From an uncultured Lachnospiraceae bacterium (GTDB lineage Bacteria; Bacillota; Clostridia; Lachnospirales; Lachnospiraceae), in assembly GCA_947632515.1 (NCBI GenBank), contig CANRPO010000018.1:1-64000 (forward strand): a stretch of 64,000 bases of DNA, in the 5' to 3' direction. Every line of letters begins with the position of its first letter. Within the stretch, counting starts at the first letter, position 1. The position numbers and the translations under genes were made by a program. The notes below the pieces were generated by a model that saw only the letters and a list, made by a program, of their open reading frames with translations, was not told where the DNA came from and made no database searches. Shown piece after piece: positions 11,261 through 19,414 of the stretch.

Positions 11261-12802
11261 TTACTTGATCAGCAGCGACTTGCCCGTCATCTCCGCGGGC
11301 TGCTCCATCCCCATCAGCTCGATCAGCGTGGGGACGATGTCTGCCAGACAGCCGCCCTCCCGCAGCTTGTAGGACGGATCCGCGTTGACCAGAATGAAGG
11401 GAACCGGATTCGTGGTGTGGGCCGTGAAGGGCGCTCCCGTCTCATAGTCCACAAGCTGTTCCGCGTTGCCGTGGTCCGCGCAGATAAACAGAAAGCCGTC
11501 CACTTCCTTCACCGCCTCCACCGCGCGTCCCACGCACTCGTCCACCACCTCGACCGCCTTGATCGCAGCCGCCTCCACGCCCGTGTGTCCTACCATATCG
11601 GGATTCGCAAAGTTGATGATGATCACGTCGTACTTGCCGGATCTGATACAGTCCACCAGCTTGTCGCACACCTCGTAGGCGCTCATCTGCGGTTTCAGAT
11701 CGTAGGTCGCAACATCCTTCGGGGAGTTCACGAGAATCCTCTCCTCGCCCTCGTTCGGTTCCTCCACGCCGCCGTTGAAGAAGAACGTCACATGGGCGTA
11801 CTTCTCCGTCTCGGCAAGCCGCACCTGTTTCATATGGTTGGCCGCGATCCACTCGCCGAAGGTGTTCGTCACTGTGATCTTGTGGAAAGCCACTTCTTTG
11901 TTCGGAATCGTAGGATCGTAGTCGGAGAAACATACATAGGTAAGCTCCGGTCTCTTCCCTCTGTCAAATCCCTTGAAATCGTCGTCACAGAAACTTCTGG
12001 TGATCTCTCTCGCCCGGTCGGGGCGGAAGTTGAAGAAGATCACGGAATCGCCGTCCTGAATCGTCGCCACGGGCGCGCCGTTCTTCATCACCACGGTGGG
12101 CTTGACGAACTCGTCCGTCTCCTCCCTGTCGTAGGAGGCTTGGATCCCCTCGGGAGCGCTCGCCGCCTGCAGGCCCTCGCCCTTCGTCAGCGCGACGTAA
12201 GCCTTCTGTACCCTGTCGTAGTTGTTGTCTCTGTCCATGGCGTAGTAGCGGCCCGCCACGGAGGCGACTTCGCCCACGCCGATCTTTTTCATCTCCTCCT
12301 CCAAGGCCTCCACATAGCCCTTGCCGCTGGCCGGAGGCGTGTCGCGCCCATCCAGAAAGGCGTGTACATACACCTTGCTCAGCCCGTTTCTTTTGGCCAG
12401 CTCCAGCAGGCCGTAGAGATGCGTATTGTGGCTGTGCACGCCGCCGTCCGACAACAGGCCGAACATGTGCAGGGAGGAATCGTTTTTCTTACAGTTGTTG
12501 ACCGCGTCGAGCAGCGCCGGATTCTCGAAGAACGTGCCGTCCTGGATCTCCTTGGTGATTCTCGTGAGCTCCTGATACACGATGCGGCCCGCGCCCATAT
12601 TCAGATGCCCCACCTCAGAGTTTCCCATCTGTCCGTCGGGAAGTCCCACCGCCATGCCGCTGGCGTTGCCTTTGACAAAAGGGTACTCCGCCATCAGCTT
12701 ATCCATCACAGGCGTCTTCGCCTGCGCCACCGCGTTTCCCTCTGTCTTTTCGTTCAGGCCGTAGCCGTCCAGGATCATTAAAACTGCCGGTTTCTTTCTC
12801 AT
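11261..12802 (-). CDS. gpmI: 2,3-bisphosphoglycerate-independent phosphoglycerate mutase
   Basis: Interconverts 3- and 2-phosphoglycerate in glycolysis with two Mn ions. Landmarks: N-terminal LMILDGYGL with the metal-binding Asp, the phospho-serine site QMGNSEVGHLNMGAG, the VHAFLDGRDTPP segment, FFNFRPDRAREITR, and the C-terminal metal sites NFANPDMVGHTG and FICADHGNAEQ. The length (513 aa) is normal. The start at 12802 is set by GAGGAGG 6 bases upstream; an earlier in-frame ATG is inside that Shine-Dalgarno sequence. A terminator follows at 11227-11179. Confidence 0.97.
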   Translation of the reverse strand: MRKKPAVLMILDGYGLNEKTEGNAVAQAKTPVMDKLMAEYPFVKGNASGMAVGLPDGQMGNSEVGHLNMGAGRIVYQELTRITKEIQDGTFFENPALLDAVNNCKKNDSSLHMFGLLSDGGVHSHNTHLYGLLELAKRNGLSKVYVHAFLDGRDTPPASGKGYVEALEEEMKKIGVGEVASVAGRYYAMDRDNNYDRVQKAYVALTKGEGLQAASAPEGIQASYDREETDEFVKPTVVMKNGAPVATIQDGDSVIFFNFRPDRAREITRSFCDDDFKGFDRGKRPELTYVCFSDYDPTIPNKEVAFHKITVTNTFGEWIAANHMKQVRLAETEKYAHVTFFFNGGVEEPNEGEERILVNSPKDVATYDLKPQMSAYEVCDKLVDCIRSGKYDVIIINFANPDMVGHTGVEAAAIKAVEVVDECVGRAVEAVKEVDGFLFICADHGNAEQLVDYETGAPFTAHTTNPVPFILVNADPSYKLREGGCLADIVPTLIELMGMEQPAEMTGKSLLIK

Positions 12803-12898
12803 TGTTAGCCTCCTCATTCTCTTTGTTCTGTATGATAATAATATAATACTGTTCCTTTATCCGCCCTAAGCAAATATCCGCCGCTGTCCGCACGGGAG

Positions 12899-14539
12899 CT
12901 AATAGTCGATCTCCCACTCGTGCTCGCCGCCCCAATCGCCGATGGCGTTGGTGGTGATGCCCTCCTCCGTGGTGACCTTCGTGTCGAACCGGAAGTTCAT
13001 CTGGGGCACATACTTGCCGTTGATCTTCACATTGCTGTACAGATACTGTATGGTATACTCGGTGTCCATATTCCCATCCTCGCCGACTGGCACATAGGAG
13101 ATTGCGCTGCGCTGTATGCCGTCGTCCTCCTGTTTCGTTCCCCACACAGTGATGACGCCGTATTTGCAGTGATAGTCCTCCTGACCTAAGAAAGAGAATC
13201 TCACCCCGCCCTCTTCCCTGTGCAGGACAAGCTGCTCTCTGTTGACGGGGATATAGACAGCGCCCTCCCAGTAGCCGGAATTTTCGTTGATGAAATCATC
13301 CCGTATCTTCTGATAAGACCCGCCGGACACAAGCTCTCTCGCGTACGCGTAGTTGCCCGCCTCAAACTCCGTGAAAGCCTGCGCGAAGTAATCCTCAACC
13401 TCCTTAGCCCGTTCCAGACAGGCCAATGTCTCCGCGATATCCGCGTCGTTCAGCGTCCCGTTGATGTCCGTGAGGAGCGCCGTGTACTGTTCCACATGAG
13501 GCAGACTGAGACGTACATAGGGCATATCGATCAGCGCATACCGCCTCAGCACGCTCTTCAATCCGTCCGTCTTATTGTCCTGATAGAGGGTCAACAGCCT
13601 TCTGACGAGCTGTTCGTACTCCCCATAGCTGCATGTATCCTGCGTCACATCCTCATCGAAGAACAGCATACACGTGTCGTTCTCCTGCGTCGCATCGAAA
13701 AGTTTGCCGTAAACATGCGTGCCAAGCGTCTCCAGCGCGTCCTGGTTGTCCGGCTCCAGTTCGAGCACCTGGACGCATTTATCCGCCGTTGCGAGGGTGC
13801 AGGCGTCGGCGTTGATCTCTCCCACCGCCTCGTTGTATACCTCCACACAGTAATAGTGCAGCAGTCCCTCGTCCTGCGTCTGCTCCCAGCCGTCATAGAG
13901 GATCTGCTCTGTCTCCGTCACCTTGCCCTGCGCCAGATAGGTGTCCGCCATGCCGCGGTATGCCTGCACCGACGCGGGATCGATCTCAAGCGCATTCTCA
14001 TAGGATTCCTGCGCGCTCTCGTACTCTTCCTTCTGTGCGTATCTGTCGCCCTTCGCCAGACTCCGCGACAGTTTCAGGGACGGAGTCATAAAGAGGATCA
14101 GCACTGCCGCCGCCACAACGATCACCCCGGAGAGCGCCGCGATCGTGATCTTCTGCCTCCTCACTTTCCTCTGACGCTCCTCGCGCCTTCTGGCGCGCTC
14201 TGCGTCCCGTTTTTCGGAGCGATTTTCAAAGTCCTCCCTCTCCGCGTCCTTCACACTCTTAGGTTTCCTGTCCGATGTGTCTGCGATCTTCGTGTTTTTA
14301 CGGTTGACCGCGCTCCGCGCTCTCTGACCCGCCGGCTTTGCGCTCTTTGTGCCCTTCGCCTTTCCGGCTGCGGGTTTCGCGCTCTTTGCGCCCTTCGCCT
14401 TTCCGGCTGCGGATTTCGCGCTCTTTGCGCCTTTCGTTTTCGGCTTTGGTTTTTTCGCCTTCGCTTCACCGTCAACGACCGTCAGGTTCGTCCCCGCCCG
14501 TTTCGGCTGTTTCATGGAATTACTCTTATTCTGACTCAT
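12899..14539 (-). CDS. Single-pass membrane TPR protein with Lys/Ala-rich repeat tail
   Basis: A 546-aa protein. Residues 1-130 are very basic and include three tandem 13-residue repeats at 36-74 of the form KGAKSAKPAAGKA, which resemble histone H1-like tails. One membrane helix follows at about 132-152 (TIAALSGVIVVAAAVLILF), then at least two TPR-like units at about 165-240 (AQKEEYESAQESYENALEIDPASVQAYRGMADTYLAQG is the clear part), and an uncharacterised C-terminal half. The basic tail should be cytoplasmic and the TPR part outside. AGGAG lies 9 bases before the ATG. No function can be assigned; anchoring or scaffolding is plausible. Confidence 0.75.
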   Translation of the reverse strand: MSQNKSNSMKQPKRAGTNLTVVDGEAKAKKPKPKTKGAKSAKSAAGKAKGAKSAKPAAGKAKGTKSAKPAGQRARSAVNRKNTKIADTSDRKPKSVKDAEREDFENRSEKRDAERARRREERQRKVRRQKITIAALSGVIVVAAAVLILFMTPSLKLSRSLAKGDRYAQKEEYESAQESYENALEIDPASVQAYRGMADTYLAQGKVTETEQILYDGWEQTQDEGLLHYYCVEVYNEAVGEINADACTLATADKCVQVLELEPDNQDALETLGTHVYGKLFDATQENDTCMLFFDEDVTQDTCSYGEYEQLVRRLLTLYQDNKTDGLKSVLRRYALIDMPYVRLSLPHVEQYTALLTDINGTLNDADIAETLACLERAKEVEDYFAQAFTEFEAGNYAYARELVSGGSYQKIRDDFINENSGYWEGAVYIPVNREQLVLHREEGGVRFSFLGQEDYHCKYGVITVWGTKQEDDGIQRSAISYVPVGEDGNMDTEYTIQYLYSNVKINGKYVPQMNFRFDTKVTTEEGITTNAIGDWGGEHEWEIDY

Positions 14540-14620
14540 TTAGCTATACTCCTAGTGTCTAATCACCTATACTCTCCGATCTGCCGGACCGTCGCCATGC
14601 AGATACCCCATACATTCAAC

Positions 14621-14650
14621 ATACTAGCACATTCTATAGGTTTTTGTCCA
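14621..14650 (-). promoter_or_regulatory. Likely promoter of the TPR protein gene
   Basis: Minus strand TGGACA (14645-14650), an 18-base spacer and TAGTAT (14621-14626) preceded by TGC, an extended -10. It lies about 80 bases upstream of the start codon. Confidence 0.5.
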
Positions 14651-14662
14651 GTTTATCCTATT

Positions 14663-14690
14663 TTGTTTTTCCCTTCCATTATGGTATAAT
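14663..14690 (+). promoter_or_regulatory. First of two tandem extended -10 promoters upstream of the YgjP-type gene
   Basis: TATGGTATAAT ends at 14690, an extended -10 with TG one base before TATAAT. TTGTTT at 14663-14668 is spaced 16 bases upstream. Transcription would begin near the hairpin at 14697. Confidence 0.55.
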
Positions 14691-14696
14691 AGACTC

Positions 14697-14745
14697 CAGA
14701 ATCCGTCTGCTGCGCAGTCGCCGTGCTGCGCACTCAAAGATTCTG
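14697..14745. repeat. Inverted repeat between the tandem promoters
   Basis: CAGAATC (14697-14703) pairs with GATTCTG (14739-14745). Inside are the self-complementary CTGCGCAG and the arms GTGC/GCAC. RNA from the first promoter would fold immediately at its 5' end. Confidence 0.55.
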
Positions 14746-14750
14746 TCGTT

Positions 14751-14810
14751 ACCATATCAGGTGAAATCAAATGCTCGCTTTGCTCGCGCTTGATTTCCTG
14801 CTGATATGGT
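14751..14810. repeat. 60-bp palindrome whose right arm contains the second promoter
   Basis: ACCATATCAG (14751-14760) is the exact reverse complement of 14801-14810, and GAAATCAA (14763-14770) of 14790-14797. The loop carries two direct copies of TGCTCGC. The right arm runs straight into the second promoter. Confidence 0.75.
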
Positions 14811-14815
14811 ATAAT
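14806..14815 (+). promoter_or_regulatory. Second extended -10 promoter for the YgjP-type gene
   Basis: ATGGTATAAT at 14806-14815 repeats the first promoter's core almost exactly. There is no -35 at normal spacing (TTGATT at 14790 is only 14 bases away), so it relies on the TG extension. The gene starts 93 bases downstream. Confidence 0.55.
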
Positions 14816-14907
14816 AACGAGGAAAGTGCCGATGGCGCTTGCGGCAATCGGCATTTGACGAGTATCGCCGGCGACCGGACGCAAACCGCAGGAAGAGGGG
14901 GCATATC

Positions 14908-15519
14908 ATGAGAACAGAGGGATCCTGTAATACGATCCGCATCCGGTACCAGAGCAGGCTCTACGAACTGCCCTACACGCTGATCCGCAGCAGCCGCAAG
15001 AGCTGCTCGATCAGCATCGACGGGGAGGGCCGGATCACCGTGCGCGTGCCGTTTCATCTCTCCGAAAAAGAGATAAGCCGCCTTCTCGTGGAAAAGCGGC
15101 TCTGGATCATCAAAAAATATCTGGAGACAGAAAAGCGGCGCGCCGAGCGTCCCGTCTCAGACCTGACCGACGCCCAGCGGGACGCGCTTGAGAAACGCTA
15201 CGTCGCCGCGGCAAAAGAATACTTTCCCAAACGGGTCGCCTACTTCCTACAGTTCACGGGCGGCTCCTGCGAGCGCATCTCCATCCGGGACCAGAAGACC
15301 CGCTGGGGGAGCTGCAGCGCGCGCGGTACGCTCTCCTTCAACTGGCGGCTCATGCTGGCTCCGCCCGCCATCCTAGACTATGTGGTGGTACATGAGCTGT
15401 GCCATCTGACATACATGAACCACTCCCCGGCTTTCTGGGAGAAGGTGGAATCCGTGTACCCCGATTACCGCGCGGCACGCCAATGGCTCAAAGACCACGG
15501 CCACGAGCTGGTACTATAG
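14908..15519 (+). CDS. YgjP/WLM-type M48-like metal-dependent peptidase
   Basis: A 203-aa protein of the YgjP (DUF45) family. The zinc motif HELCH lies in VVVHELCHLTYMNHSPAFWEKV near residue 165, and the family box RDQKTRWGSCSARGTLSFNWRLMLAP precedes it. The family is a predicted cytoplasmic zinc peptidase of unknown substrate. The start at 14908 (MRTEGSCNTI) is chosen because GAGGGGG lies about 7 bases upstream; an in-frame ATG at 14839 has no RBS. It is one of few plus-strand genes here and ends 2 bases before the convergent mecA stop. Confidence 0.88.
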   Translation: MRTEGSCNTIRIRYQSRLYELPYTLIRSSRKSCSISIDGEGRITVRVPFHLSEKEISRLLVEKRLWIIKKYLETEKRRAERPVSDLTDAQRDALEKRYVAAAKEYFPKRVAYFLQFTGGSCERISIRDQKTRWGSCSARGTLSFNWRLMLAPPAILDYVVVHELCHLTYMNHSPAFWEKVESVYPDYRAARQWLKDHGHELVL

Positions 15520-15521
15520 AG

Positions 15522-16172
15522 CTACGCCATATAGATCCTGCGGAGTTTGCTCACGGCCCTGTCCCGGATCAGGCACTCCCCGTGTTCGTTCAGATACCGC
15601 ATCCGCTCCTCGGAGACGGCGATCAGATTGCCGAACTCCACAGCCTGGGCGCTGAGCTTATTGAACGTTTTGTAGGACAGCCTGTTCTTTTCGATCACAA
15701 GATAGTAAGCCTCTTCCGCCTTGTAGAGATGGCTCTTCACGGAAACGTTGGCGGGAATCGACGCCGTATACTGCATCGCCTGATGGATCGTGGCAAAGAC
15801 AAACATGCGCCGGTCCTCGTCAAACTCCTGCGCGATCTGCCCCTGCATCTCATTCTGCCTGTTGAGCTCCGCGCTGACTCCCTGCAGCACTTCCCTCAAA
15901 TGCTGCAGTATATCCCGAAAACCCGCGGGACTCTCATTGGTAAAGGTGACGACAAGCCCCTGATTCTGCATGGGCGTGATCTGCATGGCGATGTTCTCCC
16001 CGTTGATCATGTAACCGACCTCCTCGTGGGCGCGCTCAATGATGTCGCGCAGGAATCCCTCGCCCTTCTCGTTTCTCTCAAAAATATCCGACAGCGTCAG
16101 ACCATACTCCAGCATATCTTCCGCCGTGATAAAGCACTGTACTGTCGCCTCATTGATCTTCTTATATTTCAT
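15522..16172 (-). CDS. mecA: MecA-like adaptor protein
   Basis: A 216-aa protein of the MecA/YpbH family, adaptors that deliver substrates to the ClpC-ClpP protease in Firmicutes. The N-terminal substrate domain (KYKKINEATVQCFITAEDMLEYGLTLSDIF) and the C-terminal ClpC-binding domain (FATIHQAMQYTASIP, then SVKSHLYKAEEAYYLVIEKN) are both recognisable, joined by a Gln/Glu-rich linker. No clpC gene is in the window. The RBS AGAGGAT is about 10 bases before the ATG. Confidence 0.88.
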   Translation of the reverse strand: MKYKKINEATVQCFITAEDMLEYGLTLSDIFERNEKGEGFLRDIIERAHEEVGYMINGENIAMQITPMQNQGLVVTFTNESPAGFRDILQHLREVLQGVSAELNRQNEMQGQIAQEFDEDRRMFVFATIHQAMQYTASIPANVSVKSHLYKAEEAYYLVIEKNRLSYKTFNKLSAQAVEFGNLIAVSEERMRYLNEHGECLIRDRAVSKLRRIYMA

Positions 16173-16211
16173 ACGACTCGCTATCCTCTGTTTTCTTACT
16201 GCCGTCTGTTG

Positions 16212-17939
16212 TTATTCCAGCTTGAATTTACCCACTTCGCTGTTGAGCTGTCCGGCTATATCCATATTGGAATTTGCCTCGCTCCCGATGTCGTGGACGC
16301 TGCCCGTCAGGGCGGACGTCATATCGGACACGTTGGTGATGCCGAGCGTGCTCTCGTCGATGGCGGTTTTAAGGCCCTCCACCATATCCTTGATGGTGTC
16401 CATGCTCGCCCGCACTTCCCCGCTCTCCGCCGCAAAACGCTGCATCATCTCATTCATACTACCCACGTCGTTCTGATAGTTCTCGCTCGTCTCCAGCAGT
16501 TTCTCGTACCCGTCCATCGCAGTCTCGTTCATAAAGCTGATCATTTCCTGCGACTCCGCCGCCAGATCATCCACCGACGCGATCACCTCGTCCGTCACCC
16601 TGCGGATCTCCGTAGCCGCGCCCGCAGAGTTCGTCGCCAGCTTGCCGATCTCGTCGGCCACCACCGCGAACCCTCTGCCCGCCTCGCCCGCTCTCGCGGC
16701 CTCGATGCTCGCGTTCAGCGCAAGCAGATTCGTCTCCTCGGTAATGCTGATGATATTGCGCGTCAGCTCCCTGATCTGCTCCACCTCTCTGGACTTCTCG
16801 ATCTTCTCCTGCACCGTCTGCGCCATCTGCGCCGCCTGCGCAGCAGCGCTCTGCCTGCTCTCCACCGCCTTGCCGTGTACCTCGGAGGCGTTGCGCATGA
16901 TCCGGTCGGAGGAGCGGCTGCCCTCCTCGGACTGCTGATAGATCTTGTCGATGGCGTCATAGGCCAGCCCGATGGAATCGTTGACCTGCTCCAGCGCCGC
17001 GTTGGACTCCTCCATCGCCGCGCTCATCTCCTCCATCGTCGCGGAGACGTCGGAGATGCTCATCTCCGCATCCGTCAGGTTCTGCGCCATGGTGCGCGAG
17101 GAATTACTCAGTTTCCCGGAATTTGCGGAGATATTCAGCATGATCTTCCGGATAAAGCCCAGAAGTTCGTTGACGTTCCCGGCGATCTGCTCCATCTCGT
17201 CGCCCGTATGTACGTCCAGCGTCTGCGTCAGATCGCCCTCGCTGTTCACCAGTTCGTAGATCTTGCCGTCCACGGTGCGCAGGCTCTTGATGATCCGCCC
17301 CACGATAAAATTGATAATGATCAGGACCAACACCAAGCAGAGCACCGTGATGAGGACCGTCTGACGCAGGATCGTGTTCAGCCTGCCCACAACGCCGGAG
17401 GCGTCGTAATCGCAGCCGACGATTCCTATCACTCTCCCGCCGCTGTCTGTGAGCGGCATGTAGGCCGAGATCAGATCGCCGTCCTCCGTGCTGTCGATAT
17501 AGTCCTGCACATAGGGCTCTCCGCCGAAAACGCCCGCAAGTTCCTGATAAGAGACTTCAAACGGCGTGCCGAACGCGCTGTGGCTCGCCGCGCTGTCCGT
17601 GTCGATCCCGTAATACACCTGACTGCCGTCCGTGTAGAGCGTATACAGATACCGGATCCCGCAGTCGTCCCGTATGCTCGTCATCGCGGCGTTGAGCGCG
17701 GCGTACTCCTCGCCTCCCTCCGCCTCCGGCGTCAGCGCGGCCAGCGCGTCCGCGTCGATGACCTTCGCGGAGATGACCGCCGCCATGCGCGCCTCCTCGA
17801 CGCCCAGATCCACCAGACCCGTCTTCGTTCTGATATAGGAGTTGACTCCCATGACGATGCAGAGCAGCGCGATCAGAATGCTGGTCGGCAGAACGATCTT
17901 GAACCGAATGCTTAACCCTCGTGTCTTTTCATTTTTCAT
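16212..17939 (-). CDS. Methyl-accepting chemotaxis protein with extracellular Cache-type sensor
   Basis: A 575-aa chemoreceptor: first membrane helix at about 15-36, extracytoplasmic sensor about 37-205 ([24 protein letters not shown] is Cache-like), second helix about 205-230, HAMP-like region, then the long signalling coiled coil with the conserved hairpin tip [31 protein letters not shown]. The start at 17939 ([10 protein letters not shown]) follows GAGGGG at 9 bases; an upstream ATG lacks one. Ligand unknown. Chemotaxis kinase genes are not in this window. Confidence 0.92.
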   Translation of the reverse strand: MKNEKTRGLSIRFKIVLPTSILIALLCIVMGVNSYIRTKTGLVDLGVEEARMAAVISAKVIDADALAALTPEAEGGEEYAALNAAMTSIRDDCGIRYLYTLYTDGSQVYYGIDTDSAASHSAFGTPFEVSYQELAGVFGGEPYVQDYIDSTEDGDLISAYMPLTDSGGRVIGIVGCDYDASGVVGRLNTILRQTVLITVLCLVLVLIIINFIVGRIIKSLRTVDGKIYELVNSEGDLTQTLDVHTGDEMEQIAGNVNELLGFIRKIMLNISANSGKLSNSSRTMAQNLTDAEMSISDVSATMEEMSAAMEESNAALEQVNDSIGLAYDAIDKIYQQSEEGSRSSDRIMRNASEVHGKAVESRQSAAAQAAQMAQTVQEKIEKSREVEQIRELTRNIISITEETNLLALNASIEAARAGEAGRGFAVVADEIGKLATNSAGAATEIRRVTDEVIASVDDLAAESQEMISFMNETAMDGYEKLLETSENYQNDVGSMNEMMQRFAAESGEVRASMDTIKDMVEGLKTAIDESTLGITNVSDMTSALTGSVHDIGSEANSNMDIAGQLNSEVGKFKLE

Positions 17940-18040
17940 CTTGCAATTCCCCTCTTTGTACGCAGACAAACCCTTTCCTTACCGTTCCCGGCGCAGATGG
18001 ATGCGCCCCAGGAACCTTCATCGTCTAATATGCCAACTAC

Positions 18041-18046
18041 AGTATA
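18041..18046 (-). promoter_or_regulatory. Possible extended -10 of the chemoreceptor gene
   Basis: Minus strand TATACT preceded by TGC, about 100 bases upstream of the start at 17939. No good -35 is visible. Confidence 0.35.
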
Positions 18047-18098
18047 GCACATAATCTGATTTCTGCACAGTGGGATATTTTCACAAATGTCGGCTGCG

Positions 18099-18128
18099 TT
18101 GTCCATATTTATCTGAATATTTTATAAT
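18099..18128 (+). promoter_or_regulatory. Candidate promoter of the small-protein gene
   Basis: TTGTCC (18099-18104), an 18-base spacer and TATAAT (18123-18128). The 140-base stretch that follows is very AT-rich and holds no other recognisable signal, giving a long leader before the upstream ORF at 18269. Confidence 0.5.
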
Positions 18129-18268
18129 TTTATCTCTTTTTTTAGATTTTTTCTTTTATTTTTTAATATTATCTGCTAAAATAATCTTAAGAAATAACAG
18201 ATCCTGCCGATATTAGTAACAGAACAAGGAGTTCGCAGAAAATATCCAAGGAGGGATCACAGCAATCT

Positions 18269-18313
18269 ATGCAGCAGAGAGGAATTATAAGGTTGAGGCG
18301 GTTATGGCGATAA
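18269..18313 (+). CDS. Putative 14-residue leader peptide overlapping the next start
   Basis: ATG at 18269 opens a frame for a 14-residue, Arg-rich peptide (MQQRGIIRLRRLWR). Its TAA at 18311-18313 lies inside the first codons of the next gene, in another frame. An AAGGAGGG site about 12 bases before it is the strongest ribosome site of the region, while the downstream ATG at 18304 has a poor one. This suggests translational coupling, but it could be fortuitous. Confidence 0.35.
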   Translation: MQQRGIIRLRRLWR

Positions 18314-18519
18314 CCCCGCTCAGGAAGGTTTCTTCCAATGACAAAAAACGCCAGTCCAAGCAGAACCCGTCCCAGACCTTCGCGAAGACGTTCTTCGCCA
18401 GAGTTTTGGACGAGGCATGTGAGAAGGAGCAGAACAGAGACATCAACATCTACACCAACGGCTACACCAAAGATGCCCTGCCCTTCTACAATCATATCAA
18501 TATGCGTGAATATTGTTAG
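18304..18519 (+). CDS. Small conserved-looking protein of unknown function
   Basis: A 71-aa basic protein, MAITPLRKVSSNDKK at the start and PFYNHINMREYC at the end, with a Lys/Gln-rich first third and no membrane segment. It is preferred over the larger open frame on the opposite strand because it has a promoter upstream and a terminator 4 bases past its stop, and its composition is ordinary. The ATG has only a weak GAGG-type site; the frame is open upstream to a stop at 18219 without another normal start codon. Product unknown. Confidence 0.6.
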   Translation: MAITPLRKVSSNDKKRQSKQNPSQTFAKTFFARVLDEACEKEQNRDINIYTNGYTKDALPFYNHINMREYC

Positions 18520-18522
18520 ACA

Positions 18523-18554
18523 AAAGGAGATGAGCCAATGCCCATCTCCTTTTT
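18523..18554. terminator. Bidirectional terminator between the small gene and trpA
   Basis: AAAGGAGATG (18523-18532) pairs with CATCTCCTTT (18543-18552) around a 10-base loop, with a T-run on the plus strand and a shorter one on the minus strand. It serves the convergent genes ending at 18519 and 18564. Confidence 0.8.
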
Positions 18555-18563
18555 GCCGTACTG

Positions 18564-19358
18564 TCATGCGTTCATCCGGCGTTTGAAAGTCTCCACATAC
18601 TCCTTCGCCACATCCGTGCTGTAGTTGTTCTCCTCCATCAGGTTGATAAAGTGGGAACCCACGATACAGCCGTCGATGGTATGTTTCATCGGTTCCACGT
18701 CCGCCGCCGTGCGGATGCCGAAACCCATCATCACGGGGATCTTGGACACGCTCTTTACCTGCTCCAGATAGCGCAGGACATTCCTGTGGAAGTCCGCTGC
18801 CTGTCCCGTGACCCCCATGGAGGACACGCAGTAGACGAATCCTCTCGCGCGCTCAAGGAGCATTGGGATGCGCTCGCCGGACACCGGCGTCACGAGCTGG
18901 ATCAGGATCGGCGCGCCCTCCCTCGTATCCAGCACATCCTGCAACTGTCTCTGCTCCTCGTAGGGCAGATCCGGGATGATCAGACCGTCCACGCCGACCT
19001 CGATGCACTTATCCGCAAACGCCTCCATCCCGTAATAAGTCACCGTGTTGAAATACATCATGAAGACGAGGGGCACTTCGCAGCCGTCCGCGCGAATCTG
19101 CGCCACCATGTCAAACACCTTCCGCAGATTGACACCCTGTTGGATCGCCTTGTAGGAGGCCGCCTGGATCACCGGGCCGTCCGCCACAGGATCCGAGAAC
19201 GGGATTCCCAGTTCCACCACATCGATCTGCGCCTCCTCCAGCGCCTTCACTAGCGCGGCGCAGCCCGGCATATCGGGCAGCCCCGCCGTCATATAGGTGA
19301 TGAACGCCTTCTCGCCGCGCTCCTTCACCTGCTGTAACCGTTCTTCTATTCTGTTCAT
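18564..19358 (-). CDS. trpA: Tryptophan synthase alpha subunit
   Basis: Cleaves indole-3-glycerol phosphate to indole, which is channelled to TrpB. The TIM-barrel landmarks are present: FITYMTAGLPD, the catalytic Glu in VVELGIPFSDPVADGP, the catalytic Asp in GLIIPDLPYEE, and the phosphate site MGFGIRTAADVE. The start at 19358 (MNRIEERLQQ) has GGAGG 5 bases upstream; the in-frame ATG four codons earlier is part of that site. It is the last gene of the trp operon, with a terminator 10 bases past the stop. Confidence 0.97.
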   Translation of the reverse strand: MNRIEERLQQVKERGEKAFITYMTAGLPDMPGCAALVKALEEAQIDVVELGIPFSDPVADGPVIQAASYKAIQQGVNLRKVFDMVAQIRADGCEVPLVFMMYFNTVTYYGMEAFADKCIEVGVDGLIIPDLPYEEQRQLQDVLDTREGAPILIQLVTPVSGERIPMLLERARGFVYCVSSMGVTGQAADFHRNVLRYLEQVKSVSKIPVMMGFGIRTAADVEPMKHTIDGCIVGSHFINLMEENNYSTDVAKEYVETFKRRMNA

Positions 19359-19414
19359 ATGATCCTCCATTCCGTGGCGTCACAGATCCGAAATCGTGAC
19401 GCCCGCCGCCTGTG

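Noticed and set aside
11123..12781. Plus-strand open frame of about 552 codons
   Set aside because: Antisense to gpmI, which has full motifs; the composition is that of a shadow frame.
15399..17915. Plus-strand open frame of about 838 codons
   Set aside because: It is antisense to mecA and the chemoreceptor gene, has the His/Arg/Leu-rich make-up typical of a reverse-frame shadow in GC-rich DNA, and shows no domain.
18187..18567. Minus-strand frame of 126 codons with hydrophobic stretches
   Set aside because: It spans the terminator at 18523-18554, has no RBS and is antisense to the better supported 71-aa gene.
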